A DNA stretch of 20,932 bases, taken from the IMG/VR virus record IMGVR_UViG_3300028388_002940, positions 1 through 20,932 of that record; one strand, written 5' to 3'. Below the pieces are notes generated by a model. That model had not been told where the DNA came from, did not search any database, and saw only the letters and a program-made list of their open reading frames with translations. The DNA comes from a virus. Position numbers and translations under genes: made by a program. Below, in pieces: positions 8,281-14,717 of this stretch (its first letter is position 1; each line of letters starts with the position of its first letter).

Positions 8281-8854
8281 TAGTTAATACCTCTTTTGTA
8301 TAATTTCTATCAACAGAACTAATACTGACAGAAAAATCATAGTAATCCACATTTATCTGTAAAAATTCCTCAAGAATATGAATTCTATGCAAAAATCTTT
8401 CGTGATTGCTAATGCTATGATCTTTTTCTAACACACCATCCAGATAAATAATCTTATCAAATTTTCCTCTAGGTGTATTAGATTTTAACACATCTACAAA
8501 AACATTAAACGATTTAAAATCATGAACGTAGCAATTATTTGTCAACAAATAATATTTGTTGTTAGTTGTCCTCTTTAAATAGTTGACAACTGGAATCAAT
8601 TGCAATAAATCACCATATGCGCCAAATCTTTTTAGCCCTATTTTTAAATTAGATTGTTTAAATATATCTGGCTTAAAAAGAATATCTTGTTCTGTTATGA
8701 AGTAATTGTTTTTAAGTAATTTAACTGCTACTCGCTTCGGCACCCAAGCCCATTCATTTCTAATAAACTCTTTCGTAAAATTAAATCTATCAATTACAAT
8801 TAACATTTTTTCATAACAATCTGTGTATTTTATTTTTACATATTCTTCTGACAT
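8258..8854 (-). CDS. Truncated family 9 glycosyltransferase paralogue (N-lobe only)
   Basis: The 198-residue product matches only the first lobe of its downstream neighbour. KRFGAYGDLLQLIPVV (75-90) corresponds to the neighbour's RDYALGDLIQIVPV, and DGVLEKDHSISNHERFLHRI (139-158) corresponds to its NGILERDHSIENKE. The sugar-nucleotide C-lobe with the DSG motif is absent. The neighbour has its own complete N-lobe, so this is not one gene broken by a frameshift but a tandem copy that lost or never had its C-lobe. No clear Shine-Dalgarno precedes ATG 8854, which lies just after a terminator hairpin. It could be a non-catalytic partner, an acceptor-binding module or a decaying gene. Confidence 0.75.
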   Translation of the reverse strand: MSEEYVKIKYTDCYEKMLIVIDRFNFTKEFIRNEWAWVPKRVAVKLLKNNYFITEQDILFKPDIFKQSNLKIGLKRFGAYGDLLQLIPVVNYLKRTTNNKYYLLTNNCYVHDFKSFNVFVDVLKSNTPRGKFDKIIYLDGVLEKDHSISNHERFLHRIHILEEFLQINVDYYDFSVSISSVDRNYTKEVLTNAILQQK

Positions 8855-8862
8855 TTGTTACA

Positions 8863-8900
8863 ATAAAATAGAGGGCAAGAATACCCACCCTCTATTTTAT
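8863..8900 (-). terminator. Rho-independent terminator after major capsid gene
   Basis: A perfect 13-base-pair stem (8863-8875 with 8888-8900; GAGGG core against CCCTC) closes a 12-base loop. Because the outer stem is A/T, the minus-strand transcript ends in CCCTCTATTTTATTG, giving a T-rich run. It separates the capsid gene from the glycosyltransferase cassette, so the cassette is probably expressed by read-through at a lower level. Confidence 0.8.
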
Positions 8901-8907
8901 CCTACGA

Positions 8908-10068
8908 TTAAGAAGAACTTACTGTAACAACACCAAGTAAGTCACCAACGACTACTTTCATACCAGCTCTTGAAAGAATGGCACGAGTCTGTCTAAGGGT
9001 ATCCGGGTTAACGAACCACGGAGAAAGATATGCCAGAATGTAAGGTGCAAATACAAAACTGGTTTCTTCCCATCTTGAAGGATTGTTGTAACCCATCAGA
9101 ATTTTACCAGCAGATTCCAGCGGATCAACGAAAACACGCCAGCGGTTTTTCAGAGTACCCATGAAATAACGACCACCAGTTGCAATCATCTGAATGCTGG
9201 TATCACCATCAACAGCTTTAAACCCTTGCATTTTTTCAATGAAAGCAGCTTCATCGGCCCCACAAATGATGAAATTGGTTCTGCGGAATCTTTTCTTAAA
9301 GATTGCATTATCAACATCAATCATTTTTTCGTACAGAGTTTCCATCCAGTATTTTCTATCTTCATATCCAAGACCAGAAGGTTCAACTTTGCTGAATGTA
9401 GCAGCGCCACCAGTAGCGCCATCATACATTGCCTGAATGCCCATTCTATCCCACTCACGAACGGTTTCAGAAGCAAGGTTTGCTGTCATGATAGATTCTG
9501 CATTTTTGCCATGTCGTCTGAGTAAATCCTGCTGTACTTCAATAGTAATTGACGCCTTCAGTTTTTTCTCAGTGGTTGTGATAGTATCAGACGTGATAAC
9601 GAAATTCAATTCTTTAATAGCTTGTGGGCTAGAAGGATTGTATTCTACGTTATCGGCGTAATCACGATTCGCGTGAATGGCGGAAGACACAGAAGTACCA
9701 TCATCCCGCTGTACGTCTGTGTAAAATATGTTACCAACGGGCTCATCAAGAGGCTGGATTGAAGCGATTTCATTCATCAGAAGATTTGGGAAAATCTTAT
9801 CAATCATAGCCAGTTCTGTTTTAACAACGTATGCGATTCCACTATTTGCAGTCTGTTCATGCAGTTCTGCAATGTTAATGGTTTCAACATCAACACCATG
9901 CTCAAGACAGCGCATTTCCATAAGGTTCTGCATCAAGAGTTCCAGTTTGTTCTGGTTAACTTGATCTAATCCCTTACCAGTTAATTGCGATTTAACACCT
10001 TCGGTCAGATGCCCAAACCGCTTGTGGTAAGCTTCATTTCTTTCGAGAAAAGATAATTTTTGTTGCAT
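8908..10068 (-). CDS. Major capsid protein, T4 gp23-type HK97 fold
   Basis: The 386-residue protein starts MQQKLSFLERNEAYHKRFGH behind AGGAG. It resembles T4 gp23-family capsid proteins: KKLKASITIEVQQDLLRRHG followed by KNAESIMTANLASETVREWD matches their conserved E-loop/spine-helix region, and FIICGADEAAFIEKMQGFK with a later KILMGYNNPSRWEETSFVFA and YILAYLSPWF match the A-domain and C-terminal parts. It is shorter than T4 gp23 (about 520 residues), so it probably lacks large insertions. It would form the icosahedral shell and is preceded by its protease and scaffold. A terminator follows, consistent with very high expression. N-terminal cleavage by the protease is expected but the site was not identified. 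Confidence 0.9.
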   Translation of the reverse strand: MQQKLSFLERNEAYHKRFGHLTEGVKSQLTGKGLDQVNQNKLELLMQNLMEMRCLEHGVDVETINIAELHEQTANSGIAYVVKTELAMIDKIFPNLLMNEIASIQPLDEPVGNIFYTDVQRDDGTSVSSAIHANRDYADNVEYNPSSPQAIKELNFVITSDTITTTEKKLKASITIEVQQDLLRRHGKNAESIMTANLASETVREWDRMGIQAMYDGATGGAATFSKVEPSGLGYEDRKYWMETLYEKMIDVDNAIFKKRFRRTNFIICGADEAAFIEKMQGFKAVDGDTSIQMIATGGRYFMGTLKNRWRVFVDPLESAGKILMGYNNPSRWEETSFVFAPYILAYLSPWFVNPDTLRQTRAILSRAGMKVVVGDLLGVVTVSSS

Positions 10069-10094
10069 ACCAATACTCTCCTATTAAAATTTGA

Positions 10095-10766
10095 TTATAT
10101 CCCGTTGATGCTTTTATAGCTATCAATGGTAAGCGGCTCAAGGCCATTAGACGTGCGTTGTTTGTTTTTGCGCTCAAAATCTGAATTTTGTGCTTCGGTT
10201 AAACCGTTTTCAAGAACTGCAACTGCTTCTGTCTGAGCATCAGGAAGTTGGCTTTTAGGTTCTTTAACACTATTCATAGATTCTTTAAGGGCACTGTAAA
10301 CTTCAAACTGCTTGTTGAATACAGATTCAACATCTTCTTTGGTTTCACAATGTTCAAAGATATTTGCAAATACTTCAAGCTTGAAGAATTCTTCGTGTTT
10401 TGCTTTAAGTGATTCAATTGCTGCATCTTTGGCTTCTGAAATAACTTGCTTTTCAGATTCTTTGATAGCAAGATTTGATTCTTCCAATGCTTTTTTAGTA
10501 TCTTCGAGTTCTTTTTTAACAGATTGCAATTCTTTTTCTTTTTCTTCCTGAATTTTAACTTCTGGAATTACAGTGAAAAGATCAGGACATACTGTTTTAA
10601 GAGATTCTGCAAGATTCTTAATAACGGGCCCCAGTTCTGACTTAACAGATGCTTTTGCTTCCTCTACTTTAGTTTCAGTTTCAGACTTTAATTCTGCAAC
10701 TACGCTCTGCTTAAACTGTTCCATAAGTTCAGGAAAAGCCGCTTTCAGTTCTTCAACTGTTTTCAT
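10095..10766 (-). CDS. Nested in-frame scaffold protein (internal start)
   Basis: Inside the protease-scaffold gene, codon 186 is ATG (10766) preceded by AAGGAG with a 7-base spacer, a nearly ideal ribosome binding site. Translation from here would give a 223-residue protein starting MKTVEELKAAFPELMEQFKQ and consisting only of the coiled-coil scaffold. The internal start falls exactly at the boundary between protease and coiled coil. This is the arrangement of lambda C/Nu3, where the free scaffold is made in excess over the protease form. Use of the site is inferred. Confidence 0.75.
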   Translation of the reverse strand: MKTVEELKAAFPELMEQFKQSVVAELKSETETKVEEAKASVKSELGPVIKNLAESLKTVCPDLFTVIPEVKIQEEKEKELQSVKKELEDTKKALEESNLAIKESEKQVISEAKDAAIESLKAKHEEFFKLEVFANIFEHCETKEDVESVFNKQFEVYSALKESMNSVKEPKSQLPDAQTEAVAVLENGLTEAQNSDFERKNKQRTSNGLEPLTIDSYKSINGI

Positions 10767-11321
10767 GCTTTTACTCCTTGATTTAGATTCGTATTGAACA
10801 TAAGTTTTTGTGTCTTTCACAGACGGGTCATCCACAAAATCAATCGTTTCCAGTTCAAACCCATCCTGAATTACATCAAATTTTCCCGGGAACCCAGGTA
10901 ATTCTTGGTCATATGCACATGCACCATAACCACGAGTAGAAACACCAAGTTTTGCACCCAAGTCAACTAATGCCTTTAGGTCTTTACCTGCGGCTGTATC
11001 AGCGATTTGTGCAGTATACCAAGCAAGCCCATTTTCATCAACATCTGATATATCTACAAGCAATGCGCCTGTATTTCTAAGAGATGATTGCCAATCTGGA
11101 TGATCGACCATCATTGTTATTTCCTTATTAATAACACGAGGCCTAAGCTTGTTAATTGCATCCTGCATAGTTTTACGCGGGTAAACACGGTTATTTCCAT
11201 TCGGATAGTCAACTCTTGTGAATGGCGCACTTACTAAATACTTTTTTACACCGTTTTCTTCAACGATGTTATATTTAGATTCTGTAAACCATTGCACTTC
11301 TAAAATTTCATTTTTTCTCAT
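10095..11321 (-). CDS. Prohead protease (T4 gp21-type) fused to scaffold
   Basis: The 408-residue protein starts MRKNEILEVQWFTESKYNIV at ATG 11321 with GAGG upstream. Residues about 28-170 are a herpesvirus-assemblin-like serine protease of the T4 gp21 group: MMVDHPDW gives the catalytic His (H74), and GVSTRGYG gives the nucleophile Ser (S128), with a downstream VDDPS segment. Residues about 186-370 are a charged Glu/Lys-rich coiled coil, typical of a capsid scaffold. The fusion resembles lambda C/Nu3, in which one gene encodes protease plus scaffold. In assembly the scaffold directs shell formation, then the protease degrades it and trims head proteins. It lies 26 bases upstream of the capsid gene. 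Confidence 0.88.
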   Translation of the reverse strand: MRKNEILEVQWFTESKYNIVEENGVKKYLVSAPFTRVDYPNGNNRVYPRKTMQDAINKLRPRVINKEITMMVDHPDWQSSLRNTGALLVDISDVDENGLAWYTAQIADTAAGKDLKALVDLGAKLGVSTRGYGACAYDQELPGFPGKFDVIQDGFELETIDFVDDPSVKDTKTYVQYESKSRSKSMKTVEELKAAFPELMEQFKQSVVAELKSETETKVEEAKASVKSELGPVIKNLAESLKTVCPDLFTVIPEVKIQEEKEKELQSVKKELEDTKKALEESNLAIKESEKQVISEAKDAAIESLKAKHEEFFKLEVFANIFEHCETKEDVESVFNKQFEVYSALKESMNSVKEPKSQLPDAQTEAVAVLENGLTEAQNSDFERKNKQRTSNGLEPLTIDSYKSINGI

Positions 11322-11349
11322 AGAAATACCTCATTTGCGTTCACCTATT

Positions 11350-11379
11350 ATTCTAAACATACAGTAATGGGATTGTCAA
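11350..11379 (-). promoter_or_regulatory. Sigma70-like promoter for protease-scaffold-capsid genes
   Basis: Minus strand: -35 TTGACA (11379-11374), 18-base spacer, -10 TAGAAT (11355-11350). The expected transcript start is about 11343, some 20 bases before the protease ATG at 11321. The -35 box overlaps the stop of the 47-residue ORF. An extra promoter here would raise scaffold and capsid supply above portal and terminase. Sequence match only. Confidence 0.55.
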
Positions 11380-11519
11380 ATAAATAATTTGGTCATTGTG
11401 TAATAGTGTGGGTATGGTATATTTTTTTTAATAGCATTATTGTAAATAACAATATACTTTGAAATTTGATCTTTTGTTAATCCGTATGCTTTTAACGTAT
11501 CTTCTAAATTTAACATCAT
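11376..11519 (-). CDS. Small 47-residue protein, translationally coupled
   Basis: ATG 11519 overlaps the TGA of the preceding gene as ATGA; a second ATG follows directly. The product begins MMLNLEDTLKAYGLTKDQIS and continues through a helical, Lys/Tyr-rich segment to a TGA at 11378-11376. ATGA overlaps link the portal, head and basic-protein genes just upstream in the same way, which supports real translation. No family was recognised. A small head-assembly factor would fit the place, but nothing in the sequence shows function. Confidence 0.55.
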   Translation of the reverse strand: MMLNLEDTLKAYGLTKDQISKYIVIYNNAIKKNIPYPHYYTMTKLFI

Positions 11520-11926
11520 CTATACCTCAACACACCAGCTCTTTTACTCTTTGCAAGTTGAGAAGAAACACCACCAGAACCCATGTTAACAGAACGATAA
11601 GATTTAATCCTGTGTTTACTAAGGTCTAATCGCAGTTGCAATGTTCCACCATTTCTTGTGTTCATTTTAACCATAGATGTATACCAGTTTCTAGGTTTAA
11701 TATTCATGCTACTTGCTTCATATCTAGTAGAAATCTTTTTTAAAAACCTTCTATGCTTTTTAATAAACCTAGTATATGTCTGTCTATATCTACGGCCAAT
11801 CTTCTGAGTTTTCTTTGATGGATAGATGTATATGTAGTTTCCGGGTGTTCCAAGTCTCTGCAAATAGCTAGAGCCTAATATCTTTTGGCCTTTTGTATAC
11901 TCCAATAGTTGTTGTTTTGTTATCAT
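11516..11926 (-). CDS. Basic protein of the head module, unknown function
   Basis: A 136-residue protein starting MITKQQLLEYTKGQKILGSS. It is strongly basic, with clusters such as KKTQKIGRRYRQTYTRFIKK followed by HRRFLKK, and ends in KSKRAGVLRYR. Its start overlaps the end of the MuF-like gene (ATGA at 11926-11923) and its stop overlaps the next small ORF. The charge suggests contact with DNA or with acidic scaffold inside the capsid, but I recognise no family. It is co-translated with head morphogenesis genes, so a structural or assembly role is likely. Confidence 0.7.
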   Translation of the reverse strand: MITKQQLLEYTKGQKILGSSYLQRLGTPGNYIYIYPSKKTQKIGRRYRQTYTRFIKKHRRFLKKISTRYEASSMNIKPRNWYTSMVKMNTRNGGTLQLRLDLSKHRIKSYRSVNMGSGGVSSQLAKSKRAGVLRYR

Positions 11927-13029
11927 TTTGATTCTTTAAAAACAACATGGATAGAAACATCTACCTGCATCGCACTATCAAATAGTGTTTCAACAGATAA
12001 CAAATTTCCATCTATTGCTTTCACCTTTCCATAAACTTGTTTTCCACCAACAAACACACTAACAATATCATTAGGCGTAATGTTGGTTGTATTTTCTATG
12101 TAATCAAATTCATCTGATTTTTTAAACTTTTTAACTTCACCAATCTGAGTAGCATTATACATTATAACAGATACAGCTAAATTTCTTCCATTGATATAGT
12201 TGCTTACATTCTTTTTATTTTCTTTTGCTATATCAAAGTATTTATCAAGTTTCGTCATTTCGTATTTTAAACGATTGTTATAATAGCTATCTACTTGATT
12301 TTTAATATAATTATAATCATTTTCAGATGGTATTATTTCTCTAGCTGATGTGTAATTATCAATTATAAAGTTTGTATATGCTGTATTTACATAAGATGTA
12401 TAATACTGAAGTTTGCACTTACAGTTGTTAAGACATCTGCTATTACAACTTCTAGGTATACCAGGTAGTGTTTTCTTTGTATATGGACTATTTTTTGCAA
12501 ACATCAAACAATCAATACAGTGTTTGTCTGTTATTCCTAATATCCATTCTATCTGCATATCTTCTGGTAAATATGCAATATCTCCCAACTTAAATAATGG
12601 GTCTAAGCCACCAGCATACATGTTCATTCTTCGTTTATATGGCATTTTGCCCGACATATTAATCATATCATCGGCAAATTTACTCATATATTTCATTTCT
12701 TCTGTAGTCTGGTAGACAATAAACCTGCGCTCAGAATCACTTAATGTTGTTTCTGTTCTCTGATTAAATTTTTTACCAAGCAAGTAACTATTAGTAAAAT
12801 GTTTAGATATGGTCGTTTTTTGTAAAACTTCATACTGTTCTTTGGTTAACTTTCCGCCTAACAATAATTCCATATGTTTAAACAGTTCTTGTTTGTATTT
12901 AGCTTTTGTAATCATGAAGTGCTTAACTGCATCTTTACGATCAGACTGCGATACGCCGTGAGTTATCCCCACGGCGTTATTGCGCTTTAATAACGACTTA
13001 GAAAACTTTGCTTCGATATTTAATTTCAT
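11923..13029 (-). CDS. MuF-like minor head protein
   Basis: The 368-residue protein starts MKLNIEAKFSKSLLKRNNAV at ATG 13029, overlapping the portal stop by four bases. The central region has a helical part followed by a cysteine-containing segment: ITDKHCIDCLMFAKNSPYTK, then C195, C199, C203 and C205, ending CKCKLQYY. The 'W....D..C..C..........LP.......C...C.C.L' spacing is the mark of phage Mu F-like head morphogenesis proteins, and the gene sits directly after the portal as usual. The C-terminal third (about 290-368) looks like a small beta domain (NDIVSVFVGGKQVYGKVKAI). MuF proteins are minor head proteins, sometimes ejected with DNA; no toxin domain is evident here. Confidence 0.75.
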   Translation of the reverse strand: MKLNIEAKFSKSLLKRNNAVGITHGVSQSDRKDAVKHFMITKAKYKQELFKHMELLLGGKLTKEQYEVLQKTTISKHFTNSYLLGKKFNQRTETTLSDSERRFIVYQTTEEMKYMSKFADDMINMSGKMPYKRRMNMYAGGLDPLFKLGDIAYLPEDMQIEWILGITDKHCIDCLMFAKNSPYTKKTLPGIPRSCNSRCLNNCKCKLQYYTSYVNTAYTNFIIDNYTSAREIIPSENDYNYIKNQVDSYYNNRLKYEMTKLDKYFDIAKENKKNVSNYINGRNLAVSVIMYNATQIGEVKKFKKSDEFDYIENTTNITPNDIVSVFVGGKQVYGKVKAIDGNLLSVETLFDSAMQVDVSIHVVFKESK

Positions 13030-14714
13030 TGAAACAATTTGGCCTGTGTCAGTATTATTAACTCACGAACCGTCTGTTTTACTTCTGGATGCTTGTCAAG
13101 AATTCTTTGGATTTTTTGCCATTCTTTAAACTTCTTTTCACCAAGCTTAGTCTGTAACGCTGATATGACATCTTCTTTTGTTGGTTCATCGTTTTCATCT
13201 TCTTCTTCTTTATCATCGCCATCCAATGGCTGATCTTCAAACTCGCTGGCACTCATATCGCTTTGATCTTCAGCATCACCTAACATAGCGTCTAGTTCAT
13301 CTTTATAGTTTTCTTCTTCTGCGTCTAACCTATCCATCAGTTCTTTTGCTTCATTGTCTGTCATTCCCATAATCTTGGTGTAGATATACAGGTCATCAAC
13401 CAGCGCCATTTCTGCCAGAATTGATGCTACATCAAGTTTAAGTTTTTCAATTTTCCATCTGCGTTCTTCATCAATAAAGTTACTTATAGGCCATTCTATT
13501 GTAAACTCATCGCTGTTTGTTATAGTGTTTTCAATCGCCAGGCAATCAACAATAAACTGTTTAATTTGTGGTTCAAATAACATCTGGAATCTTCTTATTT
13601 TGCGCAAAAATGTAGTCATTTGAACATCTGATGTAGATTTTGAATTGACATCGGTTTCTTTACCAATAAGAATCTTTGGTGTGTGTGTAGAATAAATCAT
13701 CTTATTCTGGTGGTATTCAATATCTTCTATATTTTTACCAGTGTTGTTTGAATTATTCAACGCGACTACATTGGCACCAGAACCTTGTCTAGTTGGTATA
13801 ACAATATCCTCTATTACTGATAATGGATTGTATTCCCATGACCATTTACCAGACTTAGGGTCGATATACTTTCTTCGTAATAGTTGCTGTTTATACTTCT
13901 TGATAAAGTTAAGAGCATCATCGCCTTCTAAATTACCAACATCTATCATCATAGCATAGTTCTGATTGGCTCTGGAAAGTCTGGATATCATTAATCCTTC
14001 TTCCATCAATCTTAATTGTCTGTATGATAATCTAGAATAATGTAAAATAGACAATCCTTTTCTATACTTAGTCCATCTTTCACGATCTATACAAAGTGAA
14101 AGATGAAAAACTTCTCCGCGTTTAAATGTTGCTAGTTTTTCGCCGGTTTCTGATACTTGCAGATATGCTGAGTTGTCTTTAACAATGCCGTTTTTAACAT
14201 TAGGAACGACACTCTCAATAGGAATGTTTCTTAATCCCATTACCTTTGTTTGTTCTGGGTTTGTTAAAATTTCTTCAAAGTTATCGCCGTATTTTATAGC
14301 ATTTCTAGTGATTGGAAACAGGACTTGTTTAAAGTCTATTCGCTTTAACAATGAATCTATTTGCTTTTGAACTCTGGTTGATTTATGTTTAACTGTGAAA
14401 ATTTCTGTTTTGTCTGTTTCGGCTGGGTATGTAATAAATTCGGAATTAACATCAAGTGACTGTGATAGCTCTGGAACTTCTACGTCCATATTATCATAAT
14501 CAAGATAACAGATTTTATCACTGGCGTTTAATTCCATATTTTTATCAATAAATGAACGCCATGATCTATATGTATTTGAGTTGTCTAAATCATCATCTAA
14601 TAATGATTTAGGTGGTGCCATATTACCAACAGCTTCTAATACAGAAGTTTTTGTTTCGTTTACTATTCTTGTTACTTCGTCACCAAGAAACCATCTTTTC
14701 AATCGACTAAACAT
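13026..14714 (-). CDS. Portal protein, T4 gp20-type
   Basis: The 562-residue protein starts MFSRLKRWFLGDEVTRIVNE; GAGGGA lies before ATG 14714 and only three bases separate it from the terminase stop. The core resembles gp20: RWTKYRKGLSILHYSRLSYR with RQLRLMEEGLMISRLSRANQ, then YIDPKSGKWSW, EDIVIPTRQGSGANVVALNN and GKNIEDIEYHQNKMIYSTHT. These correspond to the wing/stem segments conserved in T4-type portals. Residues about 465-520 are highly acidic (EFEDQPLDGDDKEEEDENDE), followed by a helical end. The portal forms the dodecameric vertex through which DNA enters and leaves and which docks terminase and connector. Confidence 0.88.
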   Translation of the reverse strand: MFSRLKRWFLGDEVTRIVNETKTSVLEAVGNMAPPKSLLDDDLDNSNTYRSWRSFIDKNMELNASDKICYLDYDNMDVEVPELSQSLDVNSEFITYPAETDKTEIFTVKHKSTRVQKQIDSLLKRIDFKQVLFPITRNAIKYGDNFEEILTNPEQTKVMGLRNIPIESVVPNVKNGIVKDNSAYLQVSETGEKLATFKRGEVFHLSLCIDRERWTKYRKGLSILHYSRLSYRQLRLMEEGLMISRLSRANQNYAMMIDVGNLEGDDALNFIKKYKQQLLRRKYIDPKSGKWSWEYNPLSVIEDIVIPTRQGSGANVVALNNSNNTGKNIEDIEYHQNKMIYSTHTPKILIGKETDVNSKSTSDVQMTTFLRKIRRFQMLFEPQIKQFIVDCLAIENTITNSDEFTIEWPISNFIDEERRWKIEKLKLDVASILAEMALVDDLYIYTKIMGMTDNEAKELMDRLDAEEENYKDELDAMLGDAEDQSDMSASEFEDQPLDGDDKEEEDENDEPTKEDVISALQTKLGEKKFKEWQKIQRILDKHPEVKQTVRELIILTQAKLFQ

Positions 14715-14717
14715 AAC

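Noticed and set aside
7234-8854. A single glycosyltransferase gene broken by a frameshift
   Set aside because: The downstream gene has its own full N-lobe, and both contain the same motifs, so this is a duplication and not one split gene.
11923-13029. Polymorphic toxin domain in the MuF-like protein
   Set aside because: Some MuF proteins carry C-terminal toxins, but the C-terminal part here is short and shows no catalytic motif I can recognise.
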